This document shows, piece by piece, positions 1-8,556 of a stretch of DNA of 64,000 nucleotides. The notes beneath the pieces are model-generated. The model was not told the DNA's origin and ran no database searches. It was given only the letters and a program-made list of their open reading frames with translations. Each line of letters begins with the position of its first letter. Within the stretch, counting starts at the first letter, position 1. The DNA comes from Dokdonella_A sp963834755 (GTDB lineage: Bacteria; Pseudomonadota; Gammaproteobacteria; Xanthomonadales; Rhodanobacteraceae). The stretch lies in contig CAWICQ010000010.1 in NCBI GenBank assembly GCA_963834755.1, positions 186,001 to 250,000 of the forward strand, read 5' to 3'. A program made the position numbers and the translations under genes.

Positions 1-773
1 GCCAACTGGTGTTCAACAGATTCGTCCATTCCGCGCGCAGCAAGATTCTTTAGGCGCGTTTCGCCAACCGCCACGATCCCCACTGCCGAGTACCTGCAAT
101 TGAGTAAATCCTGCGAGATGCGACAGAACAACTTGAGCATCGCGTCGGGGTCGCGCTCGGACGATAAGGCGAAATCCAGTTCCAATAATGCGGCGAGACG
201 CAGACTCAGGACTTGAAAGGCATATGCGCTCGCATCGGATTCGCTCGCCACGATGCGCCTTGCTTCAGACTGCTCGATGGATTGATCGAGCTGACGCCTC
301 AGCCGTCTCTGCAGGCCGGTCAGTTCGTTCAAATATTCGGGCAATTTGACGCCGAGGAAACTTGGCTGAGGGGACGCGGGATCCGACAATTCGGCAGTGC
401 GCGGTTTCGTACCGAGCGCAGCGCCCACCGCGTCGAGGATATCTTGCGGTTGCGCGGGTTTGGTCAATATGGCCGCTGCGCGACAAGATCGCGCTAATAC
501 ACGACCTTCGCTGAGGCGGTAAGCCGCGGTATAAAAAATAACGGGCGTGCACGCGATACCCGGCTCATCGTGCAACCGGTCGCTGAATTCGGCGCCGTCC
601 ATCTCCGGCAACAACGTCTCCGTAATGACCAGGTTCGGATGTCGGGCCCGAACGACTTCGAGCGCTTCAGCGCCATTCGAAGCTTCTAATACGGCATATC
701 CAGCGCGGCCGAGCAGATTCGCCAGAAACTCACGGTCGCTCGCTCGATCATCGACGGTCAGTATCGTTTCCAT
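1..773 (-). CDS. Receiver-GAF signalling protein (partial, runs off left edge)
   Basis: About 257 codons are visible from an ATG at 773, preceded by a GGGAG ribosome site; the 3' end lies outside the window. Residues 1-115 form a response-regulator receiver domain: the acidic pair D8-D9, a Thr in the VIFYT strand and the Lys of LTKP are all present. The phosphoacceptor position carries Glu (E52, in LVITETLLPEMDG) instead of Asp. A helical linker near 140-170 leads into what looks like a GAF domain from about residue 175 (DPDAMLKLFCRISQDLL). A kinase or output domain may follow beyond the edge. Glu at the acceptor site often mimics phosphorylation, so this receiver may be constitutively on or a pseudo-receiver; that is inference. 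Confidence 0.75.
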   Translation of the reverse strand, partial: METILTVDDRASDREFLANLLGRAGYAVLEASNGAEALEVVRARHPNLVITETLLPEMDGAEFSDRLHDEPGIACTPVIFYTAAYRLSEGRVLARSCRAAAILTKPAQPQDILDAVGAALGTKPRTAELSDPASPQPSFLGVKLPEYLNELTGLQRRLRRQLDQSIEQSEARRIVASESDASAYAFQVLSLRLAALLELDFALSSERDPDAMLKLFCRISQDLLNCRYSAVGIVAVGETRLKNLAARGMDESVEHQL

Positions 774-1221
774 CAACAACTCCCGAACTCCGTCGCCCAA
801 TCCGACGCCAGTCCCAAGCGGTACTCAATTGGCTGAAGGTAAACGTCGCGTCTCGCGTTGCTCGACGAAGGATGGAACTACTCACACTTTCATTCGTCGT
901 AATGCCTGACCCCGATGACTTGTAACGCGTAAGAGACGATGTAGCGGATGTCGTTAGGCCACGCGCCTTCTACCCTTTTCTCCGCGGTCTATGGGGTGTC
1001 CGTCTACAAGTATCTATTGTTGAAGTGAATAACTCCGTACGGCACCGCACCAAGGTTTTGCGGCCATCGAGTCTGCGCACAGACTAGATCTCCCATTTGG
1101 GAGTCAGGGCGAGCCGCATTGCGGCTCGGGGGCTTTTCCTGTGGGGGATCTGTCAGAAGTTTGAACCTCCTGTTCATCGCGGCAAGCGCACACTGCATGC
1201 TGAAAACTTGGGAGTACGAGC
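774..1221. other. Intergenic region without a supported protein gene
   Basis: I see no convincing coding region on either strand. It contains the start of the leftward receiver gene, a short inverted repeat (CTCCCA-TT-TGGGAG at 1090-1103) and a strong hairpin at 1111-1127. A small RNA ending at that hairpin is possible but unproven. Confidence 0.4.
1111..1138 (+). terminator. Hairpin resembling a rho-independent terminator
   Basis: GAGCCGC-ATT-GCGGCTC forms a perfect 7-bp GC-rich stem with a 3-nt loop, followed by GGGGGCTTTTCC. The T-run is short, so termination efficiency is uncertain. No protein gene precedes it on this strand, so if real it would end a small untranslated transcript. Confidence 0.4.
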
Positions 1222-1467
1222 ATGCGTAGTTTCATGATGATAAAGAGGGCCTCCACCTCGGCTGAGACCTGTGTGATAGGCACAGCGGCGTTGGGCATAC
1301 TGTCGGAGGTCAGAGGCATTACTGACGTGCGCGTCGAGAATCAGCATGTCGATCGCGTGACGCTGAGCTTCGAATGGGATGGAGGGCTCTCCCACTTCGA
1401 CTCGCGCCCCAATTTTGGTCAGATCGATATCAACCTTCAGGCCAAAGGCATGCACCGCATGCAATGA
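1222..1467 (+). CDS. Small hypothetical protein, 81 aa
   Basis: The ATG at 1222 is preceded by GGGAG at good spacing. The product has a hydrophobic patch (AALGIL) followed by a stretch resembling a small beta-alpha-beta domain (GITDVRVENQHVDRVTLSF). I do not recognise the family. An overlapping reading frame of similar length runs on the minus strand over the same DNA, and the neighbourhood is full of gene fragments, so this could be spurious. Confidence 0.35.
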   Translation: MRSFMMIKRASTSAETCVIGTAALGILSEVRGITDVRVENQHVDRVTLSFEWDGGLSHFDSRPNFGQIDINLQAKGMHRMQ

Positions 1468-1512
1468 CGCCCACGCCACACCAACACCGATGCTTCCAGG
1501 AGCGCCATCGGA

Positions 1513-1662
1513 TCATCGGATCCCGCCCGTCAGTATGAGGAATTCCTCGTCGCCCCAGCGGGCCAGGAATCGGTTGCGCGGATGAGATTAGGCACGGACC
1601 GCGAAAGCTGGATCAGGACCTTGTCGCTGACCGGATGGCCGAACGTATCGTTCCAACCGTCT
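1513..1662 (-). pseudogene. Fragment of a GGDEF (diguanylate cyclase) domain
   Basis: Read leftward, the DNA encodes WNDTFGHPVSDKVLIQL and then, after a one-base change of frame, RFLARWGDEEFLIL before a TGA. This matches the core of a GGDEF domain (NDxFGHxxGDxVL ... ARxGGDEFxxL). The signature is degenerate (GDEEF instead of GGDEF), the frame is broken, and no start, N-terminus or rest of the domain is present. It directly abuts the DUF4019 tail of the next pseudogene. The cyclase cannot be functional here. Confidence 0.6.
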
Positions 1663-1674
1663 TCGGGAGCGTTC

Positions 1675-2376
1675 TCACTTGACGCGATAGGCTGCAATAC
1701 GCCAGTGGCCATCCGCATCGCGCATCGGCTTCACTGTTTCGGTTGCAACCGGGGCCGCAGCAAACGACGAGCGATAGATGATGACCACGTAGTCGCCATC
1801 GGGAACCCCGGGCAATTGATGCGCCGGTTGCGCGGATTCGAGCTCGCGCGTCTTCAGCGCGCCGGTCTGCTTGCGAACCTCGCCAACTGCTAGACGGCAT
1901 TGGTAGCGCATGGGGACGAGGATGCGTCGACCCTCCTTCATCACGAGAACGGGTGCGTACCAGCCCGGGAAGATGCAGTGATCTTCATCGTTCAACTCGG
2001 TGCGGCACCGATCAGCGAGCTTGCCCAGGCACCATTCGACCTTATCCGTCGCGATGCGCTTGCTCTCCAACGCGGCCTTCGTTGTCTTTGTTTGCAAGGT
2101 TCGCTCGGCATCGGCGAGACGCTTGCGCTGCTTGAACAACTCCTGTTCGAGCTTCGACGCCTGTTCCTTGTCGTAGGCGTCGATCATCTCCTTGATCTGG
2201 CGTTCGTCATCCGTCGCCGGTTCAGCAATCGCGGCATCCATCGCCTTCGGAATCTTGATCTTCGCGCCCTGACTGCGTAGCCAGTAGAGGCGCACGAACT
2301 GTTTGATGCTGATGTCCGCGCCCCATTCGCGGACATAACGCTTGTAGCCGGCGCGGATTTGGGCGGAGTAGCACAT
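1675..2376 (-). pseudogene. Truncated SRAP (HMCES/YedK-like) protein fused in frame to a DUF4019 tail
   Basis: The reading frame from ATG 2376 gives 233 aa. Residues 1-161 match the N-terminal part of SOS-response-associated peptidase (SRAP) proteins: MCYSAQ with the nucleophile Cys2, a helical RKRLADAERTLQTK segment, and FPGWYAPVLV...PMRYQCR. The second half of SRAP, carrying the conserved Asn, Glu and His needed to crosslink abasic-site DNA, is missing. From about residue 164 the sequence switches to the end of a DUF4019 protein (LPGVPDGDYVVIIY, ETVKPM, DGHWRIAAYRVK). The junction lies near 1888-1893. A deletion or recombination joining two unrelated genes is the simplest reading. An earlier in-frame ATG exists at 2439, but the family requires Cys at position 2, favouring 2376. 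Confidence 0.65.
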
Positions 2377-2566
2377 CGAGGCTTTACGGTGAGGCAAGGA
2401 CACGCAAATGCAATCGTCTGCCATTATTCCGCAACACACCGCAAGGTAAGGAGCGAGTAGATTCGCGAGCAGGTTTTGTACCCGCTTTGCTCAAAATCAT
2501 TTATGGGCACCGACTTGCGGTCGACGTTGGAGGATACCCATTGCCGCCAACGCGCGGAATGATGCT

Positions 2567-4174
2567 TCAGTCGAACCCGTTCGCGAAGATCTCGTCCGAG
2601 AGATCGAACTCGACCGCACCAATATCGGGCGCAGCGCCGAGGATGCGTGGAAATCCCGGGCCGCGCTGATCCACGGTCGCACCCGACACATTGTTGCCGA
2701 CATCGATGACGGGACTGCCGAAGTTCGGCATGTGCGTGGCCGTGGTTCCACCGTTCGCGTCGAGCGCGCGGAGCATCGGATCGGTCAGCAATATCGTGCC
2801 GCCCGGCAGCGTGATATCGGTGAAATAGACGAGGTTGTTGGCGCCGGTGACGGTCGAGCCCGAAGCGCCGCCGATGTCGTCCGGCTCGAAATTGGAACCG
2901 CTGAGCTCCGTCATGTTGCCGGCGATGATCGTGTTCTCCAGGTCGAGCGTGTTCGCGGTGTACAAATGAATGCCCGCGCCGTACTTGGTGTCGGTGGGGT
3001 TGTAGTGGAAGGTGTTGAACGCGATCGTCGAATCCATGATGACCATGGCCCGGTTGAACGACTGCACGCCGCCGGCTGCGGCGTCGACGCCGCACCACGT
3101 ACCCGAGTTGCCACTGATCGTGCTGCTGTAAATGCCGGCGGGTGCGGTGGCACTGCCACCTCCGACGAAATAGACGCCGCCGCCCCGACAGCCGGAGTTG
3201 CCGGATATCGTCGAGTGCGCGATGTACGCATTGCCCGTCAGATAAACGCCGCCGCCGCCGATGACGGAGCCCGACGGGCCTTGGACATTCGAGTTGATGG
3301 TGCTGTACTTGATGCGTCCGTATCCGCCGGCCGTACCTCCGCTCTGGGTCGAGCCGACCTGGACGCCGGCGCCGGTGGTGGTCGCGGTGTTTCCCGAAAT
3401 CGTGCTGTTCGTGATGGTCAAATCGCCCGGCGTATACACGCCGCCGCCGCGCGCGTCGGTCAAGGCCCCGGAATAAGCCTTGCTGCCGGTTACCGTGCTT
3501 CCGTCGATGAAGACGCCGCTTTGCGCGTAGAGCGCGCCGCCGTGGATGGCTGCGGTCGGATCGTTCGACCCGACCTTGCAGTATTTCGCCCACGAATATT
3601 CGAATGCGAGTTCGCCCGCCGAGAACACGCAGCCACCGCCCGCGTTGCCGACGTCGCCGTCGTTGAGATACTTGCGACCGTGCGAGACCGATATGTCGGA
3701 GATGGTTAGCGTCCCCGTGCCCAGGTCCCAGAACACCCGATCGTTGTAGCCACCGTCGATCGTGAGCAGCAGCGCGTTCGGGCCCTGGATGGTCAGGTTG
3801 TTCACGCCGATGCTGATCGCGCCGCTGGTCAGCGTGATCGTGCTGCAGTCGAGCGCGGTCAGGTCGATGGTGTCGCCGTCGACGGCACTGTTGACCGCGT
3901 CGCGCAAGCTGCCCGATCCGCTGTCGTCGCAGTTGGTGACCGGAATCGACGTTGCCGGAACCGGCGGCGGCGTGTGTGCGGCGAGTCGCTCGAGCTGTTT
4001 AGTGAAGATTTTTTGGTCGACCGGAGATAGCCACTTCGGAATCGCCGAATCAAGCTCGCCGCTCGGCAGCGCTTCACTGTGCGGGCTGGCGATGGTGCCG
4101 GCGAAAGCCAGCGCAAGGCTCAAGGCAAGAGGTCTGACGCGCGCGCGCGTGCGCAAGCAAAAACGAGTGTCCAT
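2567..4174 (-). CDS. Secreted right-handed beta-helix protein with C-terminal IFANGFD tail
   Basis: The start at 4174 is chosen because GGGGAG lies just upstream and the N-terminus is a clear signal peptide (Arg-rich, then LALSLALAFAGTIA). About 535 aa. After a short helical region comes the module NCDDSGSGSLRDAV near residue 120, typical of bacterial beta-helix proteins with adhesin or pectate-lyase-like folds. Repeats follow of the form (I/L)xxSTISGN(S/T) with GGGV turns, each a coil of a parallel beta-helix. The protein ends DIGAVEFDLSDEIFANGFD. It is probably exported and surface-exposed or released; no catalytic residues can be assigned. A paralogue sits at 42924-44476. Confidence 0.8.
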   Translation of the reverse strand: MDTRFCLRTRARVRPLALSLALAFAGTIASPHSEALPSGELDSAIPKWLSPVDQKIFTKQLERLAAHTPPPVPATSIPVTNCDDSGSGSLRDAVNSAVDGDTIDLTALDCSTITLTSGAISIGVNNLTIQGPNALLLTIDGGYNDRVFWDLGTGTLTISDISVSHGRKYLNDGDVGNAGGGCVFSAGELAFEYSWAKYCKVGSNDPTAAIHGGALYAQSGVFIDGSTVTGSKAYSGALTDARGGGVYTPGDLTITNSTISGNTATTTGAGVQVGSTQSGGTAGGYGRIKYSTINSNVQGPSGSVIGGGGVYLTGNAYIAHSTISGNSGCRGGGVYFVGGGSATAPAGIYSSTISGNSGTWCGVDAAAGGVQSFNRAMVIMDSTIAFNTFHYNPTDTKYGAGIHLYTANTLDLENTIIAGNMTELSGSNFEPDDIGGASGSTVTGANNLVYFTDITLPGGTILLTDPMLRALDANGGTTATHMPNFGSPVIDVGNNVSGATVDQRGPGFPRILGAAPDIGAVEFDLSDEIFANGFD

Positions 4175-4515
4175 GTGGTCTCCCCGGTTCATTGTCGCCA
4201 TAACGGCCCGTAGCGCGATGGCCCGGCTGAACATCCCGCGAAGCCAGCGAGTCCGATCCGCCTCAAGGGCAGAACGCCGTTTGATTCCCAATTCAGACAT
4301 TTTGGCGACACGCACGAGCTCGGTTTCGTTCGACTCACACCTCCTCCGTGAAGCCGGCGCCGCCCCGAACGCCTTCGACTACACGCGCACCAACGAAGTC
4401 AGGAACGTGACTGGGCTGCCGCGCGAACGATGCGCGCGCCGCGAGAGCGTGGTTACGTAGAATTTGCCCGGCCCGTTCGCGATCGTTCATCGGATGCCGG
4501 GAAAAATCTCGATCG
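4175..4515. other. Intergenic region, no supported gene
   Basis: Upstream of the beta-helix gene and downstream of ridA, both leftward. A short leftward frame (about 64 codons, 4335-4529) overlaps the ridA end and has no recognisable features. I see no clear terminator or promoter. Confidence 0.4.
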
Positions 4516-4896
4516 TCAAACTTCGGCAATGGCGGCGATCGAAACCTTTAGCCCAGGTACCTTTACCGGAAGCTTCGCACCCTGACGAGCGGGCGGATTC
4601 GAGGGGAACCATTGCAGCCACTCCTCGTTCATGCCGGCAAAATCATCCTCGTCCGCCAGCACGATGGTGACGCTGACGATCTTGTCGAGTGAACTGCCGG
4701 CCGCCTCCAGAATTGCGGCGATGTTCGTCAGACACTGACGAGTTTGCTCCTGAATTGTCTCGCCGGTGATCCGCCCCGTAGCTGGATCATTTGGAGCCGT
4801 TCCGGATACGAAGACAAGCCCGGCCGCCTTCACTGCCTGGCTGTAAGTCGCAGGAGGTTTTGCGGCCTTCGGGGTGAACACGATCTGGCGTGGCAT
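4516..4896 (-). CDS. RidA family protein (YjgF/YER057c/UK114)
   Basis: 126 aa, the usual length for the family; AAGGAG precedes the ATG at 4896. RidA enzymes hydrolyse reactive enamines and imines made by PLP enzymes such as threonine dehydratase. Visible features are YSQAV near residue 18, VFVSGTAP near 28, and the conserved Arg (R104 in PPARQG) that binds the substrate carboxylate. The C-terminal motif normally reads VEIEAIA; here it is VSIAAIA, with Ala121 at the position of the conserved Glu (Glu120 of E. coli RidA). It may belong to a non-archetypal Rid subgroup with a different substrate or none. Confidence 0.85.
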   Translation of the reverse strand: MPRQIVFTPKAAKPPATYSQAVKAAGLVFVSGTAPNDPATGRITGETIQEQTRQCLTNIAAILEAAGSSLDKIVSVTIVLADEDDFAGMNEEWLQWFPSNPPARQGAKLPVKVPGLKVSIAAIAEV

Positions 4897-5253
4897 ATCA
4901 TCTCCTTGTGGCGGGCGTAGCAGCCGGCGTCTTACAGGTCAGGATTCCGGGCCGACGATTACACTTGCGATATTCGCAGCATAGATCATCACCTCCGACA
5001 CGTTCGTTGCACATCCGTTCGTGACCAAGCGCGAACTCCTCTGCACGGACCAAGAGGCGGGCTGACGGTCAGGATCCGTGAGAAGCGCGCCCACCTGCAA
5101 CATGCCACGATCGGGTTCTGCGACGAACCGAGAACGATCCGCAGGCTCGGCTTCTGCGCCTTGTGATCAAGGTCCGAAATGAGCGTGCGGGTTGACGGTA
5201 TCGTCTACCCCAAAGCCGCGATTTCCCACCGCTTCAGCGACGAGGTCACTAAC
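4897..5253. other. Divergent intergenic region between ridA and the DUF1800 gene
   Basis: Must hold promoters for both directions, but I cannot place them firmly. A 13-bp palindrome, TGCGA-TAT-TCGCA, lies at 4966-4978. An in-frame ATG at 5179 would add 25 residues to the next protein, but those residues do not look like part of the signal peptide. Confidence 0.35.
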
Positions 5254-7017
5254 GTGAAAGTTCAGACTGGAACGATCGCGGTCTTGCTGGCGTCGCTGGT
5301 TTCGGTGGCGCAGGCGTCGGTGCACGACAAGGTGTTCAAAGGCAGCTTCGATATTCCGCCGGATGCGCCCGCGAGCATCAGCGAAGCGAGCCGCTTCCTG
5401 ACACAGGCCACGTTCGGCCCTTCAACCCAGGCCGTCAACTATTTGATGGCGCAGGGTATCGACGAGTGGCTCGACGAACAGATCGCCGCGACAGCCACGC
5501 TCAGCGAGCCGACTGTTGAAGCAGTGGTCAATGCGCGCACGGCCGGCGGACAAGGTGTCGGCAACACGCAGCGGCTCAACCGGTTTTACTGGCAGGCTGC
5601 GTACGCGCCGGATCAGTTGCGCCAGCGCATGGCGTTTGCGCTGAGCCAGATCTTCGTGGTTTCGGATCGCAGCAGCGCGATCAGCAACGATGTCGTGCCG
5701 CTCGCGCACTACCAGGACGTGCTCGCCGAGGACGCGTTCTCGCCCTACGCGACGCTGCTGCACGATGTGACGTACAGCCCGAGCATGGGCAAGTACCTCA
5801 ACACATTCCACAACATCAAGCCGCTGTGCAACGGTGCACCGCCGAACGAAACATGCACCAGCCCGGACGAGAACTATGCGCGCGAAGTCATGCAGTTGTT
5901 CTCGGTGGGTCTGATCATGCTGAACATGGATCACACGCCGGTTCTCGACGGCACGGGCGATGTGATTCCCACTTACGACCAGTCGACGATCACGCACACC
6001 GCGAAAGTATTCACCGGATTCACCTATTCCGACGCGCCGACCAACCCGCCGAATTTTTACGGGGGCAACCTGAGCTTCCTCGGTGCCTACAGTCCGATGG
6101 CGTGCTGGGGCACCGAATTGTTCCCGTACGACAGTTCGAACATGAAGCACGACATCACCGGCGACGACAATACTCTGGGCACGCCCAAGACCGTGCTCGG
6201 CGGCGCGACGATTCCGCCCGGGCAGACCTGCGGCGAAGACGTACTGGACGAACTCGCGATCATTTCCACGCATCAGAACATCGCGCCGTTCATCTCACGT
6301 CAATTGATCCAGCGCTTCGTCACCAGCAATCCGTCGCCCGCCTATATAGAACGTATCGCCACCGTGTTCGATACGCCAGGCAATGACCTCGGCGACGTCA
6401 TCAAGGCGATTCTTACCGACGCCGAAGCGCGCACACCGCCGGCTCAAACGGCCGGCGATTCGTACGGCAAACTGCGCGAACCGATTCTGCGGTTGACCGC
6501 GCTCTGGCGTGCGTTCGACGCGCGGCCGCCGGCGCCGGACACGTACGGTGAAATCGCGATGCTGGCCAACCAGGGGTTCCTTACGAATTTTGGCCAGAAC
6601 GCACTCGAGTCGCCGACCGTATTCAATTTCTACATGCCGGACTATCAGCAACCCGGCACGTTCGCGGACAACGGCCTGTTCTCTCCGGAGCTGCAGATCA
6701 CCAATGAGTCGAGCGCGTACAGCACCGCCAATACGTATTACAAATTTACCGAAGGCGGATATGTCGGCATGAACAATCCGCCGAGCGATCGTCCGCTGCT
6801 CGACTTGAGCACGCTGGAGCCGCCGCTCGCGCCGGATGTCGCCTCCATCGTCAGTGCGATCAACACGAAGATGCTCTACGGCAGCATGTCGGCATCGATG
6901 AATGCGCATTTGACGACGATGCTCAGCGGCTTCAGCGGCAGCACGCAACCGGCCGAGCTGGCCTGGTCCGCCGTCTATCTCACGACGCTTTCGCCTGAAT
7001 ACGCGGTTCAACGCTGA
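5254..7017 (+). CDS. DUF1800 domain protein, exported
   Basis: The GTG at 5254 is preferred over the in-frame ATG at 5179 because it places a signal peptide (VQTGTIAVLLASLVSVAQAS) at the N-terminus. About 587 aa. DUF1800 features follow: RFLTQATFGPS near residue 50, LRQRMAFALSQIFVVS, and ENYAREVMQLFSVGL. These proteins occur in pairs with DUF1501 proteins and act outside the cytoplasm; their chemistry is not established. The next gene, 10 nt downstream, is the DUF1501 partner, and a CxxCH protein follows, so the three form an operon. Confidence 0.85.
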   Translation: MKVQTGTIAVLLASLVSVAQASVHDKVFKGSFDIPPDAPASISEASRFLTQATFGPSTQAVNYLMAQGIDEWLDEQIAATATLSEPTVEAVVNARTAGGQGVGNTQRLNRFYWQAAYAPDQLRQRMAFALSQIFVVSDRSSAISNDVVPLAHYQDVLAEDAFSPYATLLHDVTYSPSMGKYLNTFHNIKPLCNGAPPNETCTSPDENYAREVMQLFSVGLIMLNMDHTPVLDGTGDVIPTYDQSTITHTAKVFTGFTYSDAPTNPPNFYGGNLSFLGAYSPMACWGTELFPYDSSNMKHDITGDDNTLGTPKTVLGGATIPPGQTCGEDVLDELAIISTHQNIAPFISRQLIQRFVTSNPSPAYIERIATVFDTPGNDLGDVIKAILTDAEARTPPAQTAGDSYGKLREPILRLTALWRAFDARPPAPDTYGEIAMLANQGFLTNFGQNALESPTVFNFYMPDYQQPGTFADNGLFSPELQITNESSAYSTANTYYKFTEGGYVGMNNPPSDRPLLDLSTLEPPLAPDVASIVSAINTKMLYGSMSASMNAHLTTMLSGFSGSTQPAELAWSAVYLTTLSPEYAVQR

Positions 7018-7027
7018 GGATCCCGCC

Positions 7028-8533
7028 ATGAGCCATTCTCGTAAGTCACGTCGGGATTTCCTGCGCGCTGTCGCGTGCGCAGCCTGCAGCGGCGGTGCGG
7101 CCGCGCTGCTCCCGCAATTGCGCATGATGGGAACCGCGCTGGCCGGAACGCCGCTGTCCGGCTACAAGGCCATCGTTTGTCTCTATCTCGCCGGCGGCAA
7201 CGATTCGTGGAATCTGATCGTCCCGCACGACGCGGCGCGATTCGATGTGTATTCGACTGCACGCAACGGCGTTTTCAGCGGCTCGAATCCGGGTGGCCTC
7301 GGGCTCGCCAATCCGGCAGACGGCGATCCGCAGATCGTCACCGACAGCGCCGACGCGAATCCGGCCACCAACCAATATTTCCTGCACCCCAGCATGGTCT
7401 CGACGGCGGGCCTGTATCGCGCGAACCAACTCGCCTTGGTGGTGAATGCCGGCACGCTGATCAGACCGATCGACATGGCCGGCTATGCCGACCACGCGAA
7501 CCGACCGCCGCAGCTCTATTCGCACGCCGATCAGGAAAACCTCTGGCATCAGGCGAACACGAACGCAAAATCGTCCCTCGGCTGGGGCGGGCTGTGCGGC
7601 GATTATCTTCAGGCCCAAGGCGCGAACGGCACGCCGATCGGTTCCGGACCGCAGTTGTCGCTCTGCATTTCGATCGCGGGCGCCAACCGCTTCGAGATCG
7701 GCAATGTCGTCACCAATCCTTATCAGCTTTCGTCCAGCGGATTGAAGACGCTGAGCGGCGTGTGCAACCCGAGCTGCTCGGGAAACAGCCAAGTCCGCGA
7801 CGCGGCGCTCAACGCGCTGCTCGCCGACACGTATTCCAACGATTTCGCGCAGGAATATTCCAACATCTTCGGCCGCGGCCGCGAGTTGTTCGCGATGCTG
7901 GATCCGAATCTCGGTGCGGGCGACTACGCACTCACGACCACATTCCCCAACACGACCCTTGGCAATCAGCTCGAAATCGTCGCGGAAATGATCAAGCTTT
8001 CGCAGGCGCTGAACTATGCGTCGCGTCAGATCTATTACGTGCGCCTCAGCGGTTTCGATCTGCACTCGGGATTGATGTCGACCAATCCCAACAGCACGAC
8101 GGATCAGGCTGGCCTTTTGACGCAGGTGGATGATGCCGTCGCCGCGTTCTGGACAGAAATGACGGTGCAGGGCCGGCAGAATGATGTCGTTGCGTTCACC
8201 GCTTCGGAGTTCGCGCGCACGTTGCAATCGAACGGATCCGGCTCGGATCATGCCTGGGGCGGCGTGCAGTGGGTGCTCGGCGGCGCCGTCGCCGGCGGCC
8301 GTTTGTACGGCGATGGAAACAATGGCGTAGGCATCAGCGGATTTCCGAACCAGGCTTACGGCGATGCGACGAATCCGAATCCGAACGCATTTTCGCGAGG
8401 CCAGCTCATCCCGGGCATCGGCGTCGAGCAATATGCCGCGACGATCGCGCAGTGGTTCGGCGTCAGCAGCGGCAATCTCAATACGATCTTTCCGAACCTG
8501 CCCAATTTCGGCGGCACGCTATCGTTCCTGTGA
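7028..8533 (+). CDS. DUF1501 family protein with Tat signal
   Basis: 501 aa. The N-terminus carries a twin-arginine export signal (SRRDFLRAVACAACSGG), so the protein probably folds in the cytoplasm before export. The body shows DUF1501 hallmarks, a fold related to sulfatases and alkaline phosphatases: YKAIVCLYLAGGNDSWN near residue 44 and FTASEFARTLQSNGSGSDHAWGG near 400. It starts 10 nt after the DUF1800 gene, its usual partner. Its substrate is unknown. Confidence 0.87.
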   Translation: MSHSRKSRRDFLRAVACAACSGGAAALLPQLRMMGTALAGTPLSGYKAIVCLYLAGGNDSWNLIVPHDAARFDVYSTARNGVFSGSNPGGLGLANPADGDPQIVTDSADANPATNQYFLHPSMVSTAGLYRANQLALVVNAGTLIRPIDMAGYADHANRPPQLYSHADQENLWHQANTNAKSSLGWGGLCGDYLQAQGANGTPIGSGPQLSLCISIAGANRFEIGNVVTNPYQLSSSGLKTLSGVCNPSCSGNSQVRDAALNALLADTYSNDFAQEYSNIFGRGRELFAMLDPNLGAGDYALTTTFPNTTLGNQLEIVAEMIKLSQALNYASRQIYYVRLSGFDLHSGLMSTNPNSTTDQAGLLTQVDDAVAAFWTEMTVQGRQNDVVAFTASEFARTLQSNGSGSDHAWGGVQWVLGGAVAGGRLYGDGNNGVGISGFPNQAYGDATNPNPNAFSRGQLIPGIGVEQYAATIAQWFGVSSGNLNTIFPNLPNFGGTLSFL

Positions 8534-8556
8534 CGAATAATCGCCGGATTCAAGAG

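Noticed and set aside
1174..1479. Minus-strand 101-codon frame over the 81-aa plus gene
   Set aside because: No ribosome site; contains SIGVGVA, which hints at a GGDEF end but is too close to the GDEEF scrap to be in register.
2424..3593. Long Arg/His-rich minus-strand frame inside the beta-helix gene
   Set aside because: Frame-shifted shadow of the beta-helix coding region, without a signal peptide or motif.
2567..4174. PEP-CTERM/exosortase sorting signal on the beta-helix proteins
   Set aside because: The tails have no hydrophobic helix and no basic end, so they are not PEP-CTERM even though the EPS cluster resembles exosortase loci.
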